A stretch of DNA of 35,082 nucleotides, taken from positions 1 through 35,082 of the forward strand of contig CALUXJ010000007.1 of assembly GCA_944324725.1 (NCBI GenBank). Reading direction: 5' to 3'. This DNA is from an uncultured Acholeplasmatales bacterium (GTDB taxonomy: Bacteria > Bacillota_I > Bacilli_A > Acholeplasmatales > Anaeroplasmataceae). The notes beneath the pieces are model-generated. The model saw only the letters and a program-made list of their open reading frames with translations, had not been told where the DNA came from and did no database searches. Both the position numbers and the translations under genes were made by a program. Positions 18,382-26,172 of this stretch are shown here, piece by piece (the first letter of the stretch is position 1; each line of letters begins with the position of its first letter).

Positions 18382-19044
18382 ATGTTTAATATTGCCGTTG
18401 TAGAAGATGAAAAGAATCTAGCAGCATTAATTGGGAAATATTTAGAGAATGAAGGCTATCAATATAAAATATTTAATAATGGAGAAGATGCCTTAAAAAA
18501 AATCAACGAAGATTTTCATCTTTGGATATTAGATATTATGTTACCCGGTGTCATTTCAGGTTATGATTTAATTAAAAAAATTAAAGAGGTAAGACCTGAT
18601 ACTCCGATTATTTTTACCTCAGCTCGTGATCAAGACATTGATAAGATTATGGGGTTAGAATTAGGCTCAGATGATTATTTAGCTAAACCATATAATATGC
18701 GAGAATTAATGCTCAGGATAAAAAAAGTCTTAGAAAGATGTTATAAAGATCATTCTAGTAATCTGGTTAATTATGCTAATTATGTAATTGATTTTGATAA
18801 GCGACGTGTATTTAATAATGATGAGGTTATTGTTTTAACCTCAAAGGAATATGATTTATTATGCTTTCTTTTAGAAAATAAGAATAAGGCTTTATCGCGA
18901 GAACAAATTATTGAGCATGTTTGGGGCGATGAATATTATGGTAGTGATCGAGTTGTTGATGACCTTTTACGCCGTTTACGGGCTAAGATGCCTAATATTA
19001 ACGTTGAAACAATTTATGGGTATGGGTATCGTCTATTATGGTAG
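18382..19044 (+). CDS. OmpR-family response regulator, CssR-like
   Basis: A 220-residue regulator. The receiver domain (1-115) has acidic E8/D9, phosphoacceptor D51 in WILDIMLPG, T79 and K102 in YLAKPY. The DNA-binding winged helix (about 125-220) includes LTSKEYDLLCFLLENKN and ends SDRVVDDLLRRLRAKMP with ETIYGYGYRLLW. The DRVVDDLxRRLRxKMP segment recalls CssR, the secretion-stress regulator of Bacillus, from memory only. No htrA-like target gene is in the window. It overlaps the kinase gene by 7 nt, so the pair is coupled. The inverted repeat over its promoter suggests autoregulation. Confidence 0.88.
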   Translation: MFNIAVVEDEKNLAALIGKYLENEGYQYKIFNNGEDALKKINEDFHLWILDIMLPGVISGYDLIKKIKEVRPDTPIIFTSARDQDIDKIMGLELGSDDYLAKPYNMRELMLRIKKVLERCYKDHSSNLVNYANYVIDFDKRRVFNNDEVIVLTSKEYDLLCFLLENKNKALSREQIIEHVWGDEYYGSDRVVDDLLRRLRAKMPNINVETIYGYGYRLLW

Positions 19045-20381
19045 AAGTAAAACCAATCAAAAGAAGTATTTCGGCTAAAGTTTTCTTGCTCTTTTTCTCA
19101 AGTATAGTAATTATTTTTTGCATTATAATTATTATTCTTGTCTTGGCCTTAAAAAACATTGCCATTCAAGAAACTTTCTATCGGATTGATAATTATGTTA
19201 GAATAACTTCTCCGCTTTGGCAAAAAGGTGAAATTGTTAATAAAGATGAAATGAATTATATTCAAGGAGACAATAAAAGCTTTAATCTAGGGATTATTCA
19301 GGGTATTTATATAAATAACTCTTTAGTCACAGCTTTTGAACCAGGACAAATTCAAGTTGAGGAACAAATTTTACCAGCAACCGAAATTAATCAATTTTTA
19401 GCTCAAATTAAAGAAGGAAACAATGTCTATTCAACCTCTTCGGCTGGAGAAATATATTATTCCTGTGCTATTGACCAAGACACTAAAAATTTTATTATTT
19501 TCTTGGTTGATGATACATATAACGAAACTTTTATTAAGCGAGTTGTTTTTAATATCATTATTGTTATTACAGCTGCCTTAATTATCTTGGCTTCTATTTC
19601 TTCTATTTGGGTAAATCACTTTGTTAAAAGAATTAAGAATTTACAAGATCATATTACATCAATGAATAAGAATAAATATGAAAAAGCTTATTTAGATGAT
19701 GGTGATGATGAAATTAGAGAATTATCTGAAAGTATAGAGGATTTAAGAATTGAAATTAAAGATAATGAAACTACAAAAAGGGAAATGTTACAAAATATCA
19801 GCCATGATTTTAAAACTCCAATTGCCGTTATAAAAAATTATGCTGAGGCTATAGTAGATGGGGTTATCTCTAAAGAAGATGCTAGTGTAATAGTTAAACA
19901 AGCGGATTTACTAAAATCGAAAGTCAACCAACTTCTCCAATATAATCGTTTGGAATATTTAAATAAGGATCGTCCTTTTGAACAAGTAGATATGATGGAA
20001 GTGGTTAAAGAAGTTGTTAACAATCACAAGGTAAAATCTAGTATTAAGTTTGTTTTAAATTTAGAAACTTGTTTCTTTGAGGGGTATCGGGAAAATTTAG
20101 ATACTGTCGTAGAAAATATTGTCGATAATGCCTTACGTTATGCTAAAACGACAATTAAAATTGAAACTAAGTCCAATAAGATTACCATATATAATGATGG
20201 CGAACCAATTGAAGAAAAATTTTTAAATACGAATTTTAAGCCCTATGAGAAAGGTTCAAAGGGTGTATTTGGTTTAGGTATGTCAATTGTTCAAAAAACA
20301 CTAGATTTTTTCGATTTACATCTTAAGGTTTACAATGAGTCTTATGGTGGAGTTTCCTTTGTTATTTATAAGGATGAATAG
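19038..20381 (+). CDS. Membrane sensor histidine kinase, CssS-like
   Basis: A 447-residue kinase partner of the preceding regulator. It has two membrane segments (about 15-38 and 167-190) enclosing an extracytoplasmic sensor of about 130 residues. A HAMP region (191-240) follows, then the dimerisation domain with phosphorylated H255 in QNISHDFKTPIAV. The ATPase domain has N box ENIVDNALRY (358-367), NDG (G1-like) and GLGMSIVQ (411-418). The G1 box reads YNDGEPI rather than the usual DxGxGI, a mild variation. Sensing of cell-surface or secretion stress is possible by analogy to CssS, but the ligand is unknown. Confidence 0.88.
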   Translation: MVEVKPIKRSISAKVFLLFFSSIVIIFCIIIIILVLALKNIAIQETFYRIDNYVRITSPLWQKGEIVNKDEMNYIQGDNKSFNLGIIQGIYINNSLVTAFEPGQIQVEEQILPATEINQFLAQIKEGNNVYSTSSAGEIYYSCAIDQDTKNFIIFLVDDTYNETFIKRVVFNIIIVITAALIILASISSIWVNHFVKRIKNLQDHITSMNKNKYEKAYLDDGDDEIRELSESIEDLRIEIKDNETTKREMLQNISHDFKTPIAVIKNYAEAIVDGVISKEDASVIVKQADLLKSKVNQLLQYNRLEYLNKDRPFEQVDMMEVVKEVVNNHKVKSSIKFVLNLETCFFEGYRENLDTVVENIVDNALRYAKTTIKIETKSNKITIYNDGEPIEEKFLNTNFKPYEKGSKGVFGLGMSIVQKTLDFFDLHLKVYNESYGGVSFVIYKDE

Positions 20382-20390
20382 TAGTTAAAG

Positions 20391-20428
20391 AAAAAGCGTG
20401 ATTTTCACAAAGGATAATCACGCTTTTT
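20391..20428. terminator. Bidirectional terminator between convergent genes
   Basis: AAAAAGCGTGAT (20391-20402) pairs perfectly with ATCACGCTTTTT (20417-20428), extendable by one T-A. The A and T ends give a U tract on both strands. It serves the kinase (stop at 20381) and pduL (stop at 20443). Confidence 0.92.
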
Positions 20429-20442
20429 ACATTATATAGATA

Positions 20443-21015
20443 TTACTTAACTAATTCGCCGTAAATAACGCCAGCTAAAGCACCAGCATTAGATTCATCA
20501 GTATCAATATGCATAGCTAATGCATAATTTTTTGATACTCTTACAACTGTATCTTCAAATACTAATTTACGACCAGTTTCGTTAACAACCTTAACAGCAA
20601 CGATGTCACCATTTTTAACACCGAATTCTTCAGCATCTTCAGGAGTCATATGAACATGACGTTTTGCTACGATAACACCTTCAGCAAGTTCAACTTCGCC
20701 ACATGGTCCAACTAATTTGCAAGCACCACTACCTTTAATATCACCAGATTCTCTTACTGGAGCAGTAACACCGATAGTACGGCAATCTGTAAATGATAAT
20801 TCAACTTGGTTATGGTTTCTTTCAGGTCCTAAAATAGAACAATTTAATTCACCCTTAGGTCCAACAACCTTAACCTTTTGGCAAGATGCAAATTGACCAG
20901 GTTGAGATAGCATCTTCTTTACTTCTAATTTAGCTTCTGGTCCGAATAATACTTTTAAAGCTTCTTCAGTTACATGAACGTGTCTAGCACTTGTTTCAAT
21001 TAAAATTTGTTTCAT
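20443..21015 (-). CDS. pduL: Phosphate acyltransferase PduL (phosphotransacetylase type)
   Basis: A 190-residue enzyme of the PduL family, unrelated in fold to Pta, that interconverts acyl-CoA and acyl-phosphate at a two-zinc site. The two pseudo-repeats carry ETSARHVHVT and VAKRHVHMTPEDAEEFG, with MHIDTDESNA near the C-terminus; the His clusters are the metal ligands. The ATG at 21015 (with AAAGGA) is chosen over an in-frame TTG 24 nt upstream. The protein begins directly with the catalytic domain and lacks the N-terminal encapsulation helix of microcompartment PduL, so it is cytosolic. With pflB nearby, I infer acetyl-CoA to acetyl-phosphate for ATP by acetate kinase, which is not in this window. 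Confidence 0.93.
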   Translation of the reverse strand: MKQILIETSARHVHVTEEALKVLFGPEAKLEVKKMLSQPGQFASCQKVKVVGPKGELNCSILGPERNHNQVELSFTDCRTIGVTAPVRESGDIKGSGACKLVGPCGEVELAEGVIVAKRHVHMTPEDAEEFGVKNGDIVAVKVVNETGRKLVFEDTVVRVSKNYALAMHIDTDESNAGALAGVIYGELVK

Positions 21016-21041
21016 AATACTTTTCCTTTCTTTCCACAATA

Positions 21042-21069
21042 ATTATAGCACTTTTGTTTTATTTTACAA
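21042..21069 (-). promoter_or_regulatory. pduL promoter
   Basis: On the minus strand TTGTAA (complement of 21064-21069), 16-nt spacer, TATAAT (complement of 21042-21047) preceded by TGC, an extended -10. Confidence 0.7.
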
Positions 21070-21088
21070 ATATTTTTACGTTTAAAAC

Positions 21089-21116
21089 TTGCTTTTAAAT
21101 GAATTTAAGATAAAAT
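21089..21116 (+). promoter_or_regulatory. Promoter of the HD hydrolase-rnmV-ksgA/ispE operon
   Basis: TTGCTT (21089-21094), 16-nt spacer, TAAAAT (21111-21116). It diverges from the pduL promoter with about 20 bp between the two -35 elements. Confidence 0.45.
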
Positions 21117-21144
21117 GAAGGAGTAAAAGAAAAGAGCTGATAAG

Positions 21145-22335
21145 ATGTTTAAAACTCTTCCACGCACAAAAGTGTTTAGAGATCCCCTTTATGGATATAT
21201 TGAAGTTGACTTAGAGGTAATAGCTAAGCTAATCGATAGTAAAGAAGTTCAAAGACTAAGAAGAATTAGGCAATTAAGTGGTGTTTGTATGGTTTTCCAA
21301 ACGGCAGAACATTCGCGCTTTTGTCATGCCCTTGGGACTTACCAAATGGCTAACTTAGTATTGGAAAAGGTAGAAGGGGCTAAAACAAACTTAAGTGAAT
21401 ATGAACAAGTTTTATTCTTATGTGCGGCTTTACTTCATGATGTTGGTCATGGTCCCTATTCTCATGCTTTTGAAAATATTTTAGATGTAGCGCATGAGGA
21501 AATGTCAGCTCGGATAATAACTTTTCCGGCGGGTGACATTTATCAAATTTTGCTTAATTATCAAATAAATCCCCTAGATGTAGCTAATATAATTAGAAAA
21601 AAATCGCCTTATAAATTAGTGGAGCAATTAATTTCTAGTCAATTAGATGTGGATCGGTTAGATTATTTAGCTAGGGATGCGTATTTTACAGGGGCAACTT
21701 ATGGTACTATTGATCGCAACCGGTTATTAAGAAGCTTAATTGTTACGAAGGATAAAGTTTTAGTTAGGGCTTCGGGACTGCATTCAGTGGAATCTTATTT
21801 AATGAGTCGGTATCACATGTATTTCCAAGTCTATTATCACCCAGTAGCAAGAGCTTATGAATTGTTGCTTGAAACAATTTATCTTCGCATTAAGGATTTG
21901 ACAGAACAAAATGTTAAAATTAACGCTAATTTAGAAGATTTTTTACAGGTTATTAAGAATAGTAATAATATAGAAAATTATATTGAAATTGATGATTCTT
22001 ATGTCAATGGTTTTATTAAGCAACTTTTAAAATCAAGTGATCCAATTTTAAACAAATTTGCCAATGCTTTAGAAAATAGACATCTTTTCTCTTATATTGA
22101 ATTAGAGGAAAATACCAATTTGAGTCAAGTTCTACCTTATAAGGATAAAAGATATTATTATTATGAATCAAGAGTTTCGGCAGTGGCGTATTTAACTAGT
22201 AAGGGGAAAGATAGTATTAAGATTCTCTTACCAGATAATAAAATTGTGGCTTTAGAAGAATATTCTAAAGTTATTAGTGCCCTAGCTGCTTCTAGCTATA
22301 AGGAAGTACAAAGAATTTATTATTTTGAAGGATGA
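21145..22335 (+). CDS. HD-domain dNTP triphosphohydrolase-like protein (YwfO family)
   Basis: A 396-residue HD-superfamily metal-dependent phosphohydrolase. The N-terminal RTKVFRDPLYGYIEV and the QRLRRIRQL...AEHSRFCHALG block are typical of the YwfO/EF1143 dNTPase group. HD residues are H61, H98-D99 (AALLHDVGHGPYSH) and the later D in DVDRLDYLARDAY. Characterised relatives hydrolyse dNTPs to nucleoside and triphosphate, often under allosteric nucleotide control. It is the first gene of an operon with rnmV and ksgA/ispE. The start lacks a strong Shine-Dalgarno (AAGAG 9 nt upstream; GAAGGAG is 21 nt away). Confidence 0.85.
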   Translation: MFKTLPRTKVFRDPLYGYIEVDLEVIAKLIDSKEVQRLRRIRQLSGVCMVFQTAEHSRFCHALGTYQMANLVLEKVEGAKTNLSEYEQVLFLCAALLHDVGHGPYSHAFENILDVAHEEMSARIITFPAGDIYQILLNYQINPLDVANIIRKKSPYKLVEQLISSQLDVDRLDYLARDAYFTGATYGTIDRNRLLRSLIVTKDKVLVRASGLHSVESYLMSRYHMYFQVYYHPVARAYELLLETIYLRIKDLTEQNVKINANLEDFLQVIKNSNNIENYIEIDDSYVNGFIKQLLKSSDPILNKFANALENRHLFSYIELEENTNLSQVLPYKDKRYYYYESRVSAVAYLTSKGKDSIKILLPDNKIVALEEYSKVISALAASSYKEVQRIYYFEG

Positions 22336-22339
22336 TATA

Positions 22340-22876
22340 ATGGATATAATTGTTGTTGAAGGCATACATGATTACGCTTTAATCAAAAAAATCTATCCCA
22401 CCAGTATAGTTATTACAACTAATGGTAGTGAAATAAGTCCAGAAACCTTAAAACTTTTAGCTACCTATAGTAAAGATAACGAAATTATTATTTTTACAGA
22501 TCCTGATTACCCTGGCGAACGGATAAGAAAAAAGATTAAAGAGGTTTGTCCCCAAGCTAAGGAAGCATTTATTCCTAAAAATGTTTGTATTAGTAAAAAT
22601 AAACGTAAAGTTGGCGTCGAACATGCTAGTGAAGCAGCTATTAAAGCTGCCTTAGCCAATGTTTATACCAATAGTTCTACTTTTAAATTTTGGGATTTAA
22701 GGAAATTAATTGCATTAGGGTTAGCTGATCAAGAACAGGCTAGTAATAGACGAGCTTATTTGGCCAGTCGGTTAAATATAGGCAATCCCAATACGAAAAC
22801 CTTGATAAACCGGCTTAATAGCTTTGGTATTACAGAAGAGAAAGTTAAGGAGCTTTTAGAAGAATATGGAAATTAA
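22340..22876 (+). CDS. rnmV: Ribonuclease M5
   Basis: A 178-residue TOPRIM nuclease that matures 5S rRNA precursors in Gram-positives. The N-terminal IIVVEGIHD holds the catalytic glutamate and IIFTDPDYPGERIRKKI the DxD metal motif. The C-terminal part is helical. The ATG at 22340 is chosen because GAAGGA lies 7 nt upstream and MDIIVVEG is the family start; the TTG 15 nt earlier overlaps the previous gene. It overlaps ksgA by 11 nt, and the rnmV-ksgA pairing is conserved in Bacilli. Confidence 0.93.
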   Translation: MDIIVVEGIHDYALIKKIYPTSIVITTNGSEISPETLKLLATYSKDNEIIIFTDPDYPGERIRKKIKEVCPQAKEAFIPKNVCISKNKRKVGVEHASEAAIKAALANVYTNSSTFKFWDLRKLIALGLADQEQASNRRAYLASRLNIGNPNTKTLINRLNSFGITEEKVKELLEEYGN

Positions 22877-24473
22877 GGCAAAAAAGGAATTTGGTCAGAA
22901 TTTTTTGACCAATCAAAAGGTTATTGATGATATTATTACTAACTTAGGACCAATTGATGATGCTCTTGTAATTGAAATAGGTCCTGGACGTGGAGCTTTA
23001 ACTAAAAAACTGGTTAAAAAGGCTAAATGTTTACTCGCTTATGAAATAGATAAAGACTTAATTAAACTACTTCAAAAAGAAATTCCCGATCCTAATTTTA
23101 TTCTAAAAAATTGTGATATTTTAACTGCCAATATTAAGAAAGATATTGAAAAGTATGGTTCTAGTTGTCAAAGCGTTTATGTAGTTGGTAATTTACCATA
23201 TTATATTACTACTCCTATTATGCTTAAGTTAATTGAAGAGAACTTAGAAGTTGCTAAATATTTATTCATGGTACAAGAAGAGGTGGCAGATCGCTACACT
23301 TCCTTAGAAAACAATAAGGATTATAATTCCTTAACTGTGTATCTAAACTATTTATTTGTTACACATAAATGCTTTGTCGTTCCTAATACGAGCTTTTATC
23401 CGATTCCTAAGGTAAGTAGTGCCATAATTAGTTTAGTTCCTCGTGAAAACAAGCTAACACCAATCAGTGAAGAATATTTCTTTATGATTAATAAATTAAT
23501 TTTTAGACAAAAAAGAAAAACGCTCCATAATAATCTTAAGGATAAATTTAGTTCTGATGTTATTACTAAAGCCTATGATAACCTTGGTTTTAAGCCTAGT
23601 ATCCGTGCCGAAGAGCTTAGTATTTTAGATATTGTTAATTTAGCTGATGAATTACTTAAATTAACTAATGTTTATGAAAAGGCTCATGCCAAAATTAATT
23701 TGACGCTACGGGTTTTCCCAGCAGAAGGTAGTTATCACCCGATTAATTCTTTAATGGTGCCTTTAGATTTGGCTGATGATTTAATTTTTACTTTTGGCGA
23801 AAAGGATACAATTTATAGTAATGTAGCAATTGAAAATAATATCTTGTTAAAAACTCTAGAGCTTTTTAAAACGACGTATAACTTAACGCAAGGTGTCAGT
23901 ATCTACTTAAGAAAAAGTATTCCCCTAGCTGCTGGTTTAGCGGGAGGTAGCAGTGATTCAGCCGCTTGTTTAAGAGGGTTAAACCGACTCTTTAATTTGC
24001 ATTTGAAATTAGAAGAATTAACTAATTTGGCTAATCAATTGGGTTCAGATAATAATTTTTGTCTTTATTCGCGTCCCGCTATTTGTAGTGGTCGTGGGGA
24101 AAAGCTAGAGTTTATTGCTCCAATTAAGGAGCTATCTCTAATTTTAATTAAGCCTAATTTTGGTTTAAGTACGAAAGAGATATATGATAATTACAAATTT
24201 TTAGAAGCCAATGATACAACTAATCTAGTAGTTAAAGATTTAACTAGTGATTGCAGCATACCAGGTGGTCTTTTTAATGATTTAGAGGCTCCGGCATTGC
24301 AAAATAAAAAATATCAAGACTTTGTAAATAAATTAAATGCTTTAGGCGTTATAACTTATCAAAGTGGTAGTGGTCCAACTCGCTATTCTTTTAAGATAAG
24401 TGATTTAGAAACCATCAAAAAGGCATTTCCAGATTGTTTTATTTGTCTTACTAAATTGACAAATGGTAATTAA
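22866..24473 (+). CDS. rsmA-ispE: Fusion protein: 16S rRNA dimethyladenosine transferase (KsgA/RsmA) + 4-diphosphocytidyl-2-C-methyl-D-erythritol kinase (IspE)
   Basis: One 535-residue frame joins two complete enzymes. Residues 1-267 are KsgA, which dimethylates two adjacent adenines near the 3' end of 16S rRNA: GQNFL (10-14), SAM motif VIEIGPGRGALT (35-46), N109-L-P-Y112, FxPIPKVSSAI (178-187) and RQKRKT. Residues 268-535 are IspE, the GHMP kinase of the MEP isoprenoid pathway: AKINLTL with K276, ATP loop PLAAGLAGGSSDSA (353-366), catalytic D395 and GSGPT (501-505). The IspE motif around D395 reads GSDNNF where GSDVPF is usual. There is no in-frame ATG, GTG or TTG at the junction (about 23664), so IspE cannot obviously be started separately. 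In Bacillus the genes are neighbours (ksgA, veg, sspF, ispE), so the fusion fits gene loss between them. It overlaps rnmV by 11 nt. Confidence 0.92.
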   Translation: MEIKAKKEFGQNFLTNQKVIDDIITNLGPIDDALVIEIGPGRGALTKKLVKKAKCLLAYEIDKDLIKLLQKEIPDPNFILKNCDILTANIKKDIEKYGSSCQSVYVVGNLPYYITTPIMLKLIEENLEVAKYLFMVQEEVADRYTSLENNKDYNSLTVYLNYLFVTHKCFVVPNTSFYPIPKVSSAIISLVPRENKLTPISEEYFFMINKLIFRQKRKTLHNNLKDKFSSDVITKAYDNLGFKPSIRAEELSILDIVNLADELLKLTNVYEKAHAKINLTLRVFPAEGSYHPINSLMVPLDLADDLIFTFGEKDTIYSNVAIENNILLKTLELFKTTYNLTQGVSIYLRKSIPLAAGLAGGSSDSAACLRGLNRLFNLHLKLEELTNLANQLGSDNNFCLYSRPAICSGRGEKLEFIAPIKELSLILIKPNFGLSTKEIYDNYKFLEANDTTNLVVKDLTSDCSIPGGLFNDLEAPALQNKKYQDFVNKLNALGVITYQSGSGPTRYSFKISDLETIKKAFPDCFICLTKLTNGN

Positions 24474-24512
24474 TTGTAAAGAAAAGGCTTACTTACTAAT
24501 AAAAATTTGAAA

Positions 24513-24526
24513 AAATAGTGCTATTT
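24513..24526. repeat. Palindrome in the prs promoter region
   Basis: AAATAG-TG-CTATTT forms a 14-bp inverted repeat centred about 24 bp upstream of the -10 box, over the place where a -35 would be. It may be an operator or an activator site for prs. No PurR-box similarity is claimed. Confidence 0.35.
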
Positions 24527-24537
24527 AATAAAAAATT

Positions 24538-24546
24538 TGCTATAAT
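24538..24546 (+). promoter_or_regulatory. prs promoter, extended -10
   Basis: TGCTATAAT at 24538-24546 within the 14-nt string ATTTGCTATAATAC that also occurs at the 13.68 kb promoter. No consensus -35 is present. AGGAGG lies 8 nt before the ATG at 24574. Confidence 0.7.
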
Positions 24547-24573
24547 ACACTTTGGTTTTAGGAGGATAAATAA

Positions 24574-25563
24574 ATGTCTATTTTGTTAGGTAAAAAAGTT
24601 AAATTATTTAGTTTATCTGCTAATCGCCCTTTAGCAGAGGAAATTGCTAAATCAATTGGGATTGAATTATCTAGTTGTGATGTTTTACATTTCGCTGATG
24701 GTGAAATTAATGTCAACATTAATGAAACAGTTAGAGGACATCATGTTTTTGTAATTCAACCAACTAGTGCTCCTGTTAATGAGCATTTAATGGAACTTTT
24801 AATTATGTGCGATGCTTTAAAGAGAGCATCTGCCAAAACTATTAATTTGGTTATTCCATATTATGGTTATTCTAGACAAGATCGTAAGGCTAGATCACGT
24901 CAACCAATTTCTGCTAAATTAGTTGCTGATTTATTACAAACAGCTGGCGCTGATAGAGTTATTGCGATGGATTTACATGCTGCTCAAATTCAAGGTTTCT
25001 TTGATATTCCAATTGATAACTTTTTAGGTCTACCTATTTTAGTTAACTACTTTATTGATGAACATTTAGATGGTAAGGATACTATTGTTGTATCTCCAGA
25101 CCATGGTGGTGTTACAAGAGCAAGAGAATTTGCTAAGGTTTTAGAATGTCCAATTGCTATTATTGATAAACGTAGACCAGAACCTAATAAAGCAGAGGTT
25201 ATGAATATATTAGGTGATGTTGTTGGTAAAACTTGTATCTTAGTTGATGATATGGTTGATACAGCTGGTACTTTAACTGCTGGTGCTGAAGCTTTAAAGA
25301 AGGCTGGTGCTAAAGAAGTATTTGCTGCTTGTACCCACGGTGTATTATCTAATCCAGCTGTAGAAAGAATTCAAAATTCTTGCTTAAAAGAATTAGTTAT
25401 TACTAACACTATTTGCTTACCAGAAGAAAAGAGAATTCCAAAGATTAAAGTTGTATCTGTTGGTTCTTTACTTGGTCATGGTATTATGCGTATTTTATCA
25501 GATGAACCATTATCTGGTTTATTCATGTATACATACGACAAATCAAAGAAAGAATTATTATAA
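24574..25563 (+). CDS. prs: Ribose-phosphate pyrophosphokinase
   Basis: This 329-residue enzyme makes PRPP from ribose 5-phosphate and ATP, feeding purine, pyrimidine, His, Trp and NAD synthesis. Recognisable are the N-terminal [18 protein letters not shown], the ATP-binding [12 protein letters not shown], the metal site [26 protein letters not shown], and the PRPP loop [18 protein letters not shown]. The length is slightly above the usual 310-320. It has a strong AGGAGG and its own promoter. The stop TAA shares its last A with the pth ATG. Confidence 0.97.
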   Translation: MSILLGKKVKLFSLSANRPLAEEIAKSIGIELSSCDVLHFADGEINVNINETVRGHHVFVIQPTSAPVNEHLMELLIMCDALKRASAKTINLVIPYYGYSRQDRKARSRQPISAKLVADLLQTAGADRVIAMDLHAAQIQGFFDIPIDNFLGLPILVNYFIDEHLDGKDTIVVSPDHGGVTRAREFAKVLECPIAIIDKRRPEPNKAEVMNILGDVVGKTCILVDDMVDTAGTLTAGAEALKKAGAKEVFAACTHGVLSNPAVERIQNSCLKELVITNTICLPEEKRIPKIKVVSVGSLLGHGIMRILSDEPLSGLFMYTYDKSKKELL

Positions 25564-26129
25564 TGAAGTTAGTTGTAGGTTTAGGCAATATTGGCGAAGC
25601 TTACGCTAACACTAGGCATAATCTAGGCTTTATTTGCCTAGATTATTATGCTAATACGCATAATTTGGTTTTTAAGGAAGAAAAAAAGCTTAAGTGTTAT
25701 TTAGCTAGTTTTACCAAAAATGGGGAACGCATCATTTTAATTAAGCCAACAACCTACATGAATTTATCAGGTGAAGCTGTTAGTGCAGTCATGAATTACT
25801 ATAAGGTTGATATTGAAGATGTTTTAGTAATTTGTGATGATTTAGATAGTCCAGTAGGTCGGGTTAGACTGAGAAGTGATGGTTCAAGTGGTGGTCATAA
25901 TGGTCTTAAAAATATCATTTTACACACTGGCACCCAAGGTTTTAAAAGAATTAAAATTGGTATTTCCCGCAATCCTTTAATTGATGTAGCAAGTTATGTT
26001 TTAGGTCACTTTAAGGAGGAGGAAATTCCATTAATTGAAGAAGCAGTTAAGGAAGCTAATTTAGCGATTGAAGAATTTATTTTAGGCGTTCCATTTAACA
26101 AAATAGCTTCAAAATATAGTAAGAAGTGA
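25563..26129 (+). CDS. pth: Peptidyl-tRNA hydrolase
   Basis: A 188-residue enzyme that releases tRNA from stalled or dropped-off peptidyl-tRNA. It has VVGLGNIGEAYANTRHNLGF with the catalytic His at 20, KPTTYMNLSG, the DDLDSPVGRVRLR strand and the GSSGGHNGLKNI motif. It is coupled to prs by TAATG. The order prs-pth-mfd matches Bacillus, where ctc lies between prs and pth but is missing here. Confidence 0.96.
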   Translation: MKLVVGLGNIGEAYANTRHNLGFICLDYYANTHNLVFKEEKKLKCYLASFTKNGERIILIKPTTYMNLSGEAVSAVMNYYKVDIEDVLVICDDLDSPVGRVRLRSDGSSGGHNGLKNIILHTGTQGFKRIKIGISRNPLIDVASYVLGHFKEEEIPLIEEAVKEANLAIEEFILGVPFNKIASKYSKK

Positions 26130-26147
26130 GTCTTAGGCTCACTTTTT
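26124..26147 (+). terminator. pth terminator containing the stop codon
   Basis: AAGTGAG (26124-26130), 7-nt loop, CTCACTT (26138-26144), T run to 26147. The pth stop TGA (26127-26129) is inside the 5' arm. mfd begins 25 nt later without an evident promoter, so mfd may rely on read-through. Confidence 0.8.
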
Positions 26148-26172
26148 GATGTTCGTTAAGGAGTTTTATAAT

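Noticed and set aside
26167-26172. TATAAT just before the mfd ATG as a promoter
   Set aside because: It ends directly at the start codon, so transcription would begin inside the gene, and the AAGGAG ribosome site would not be transcribed.
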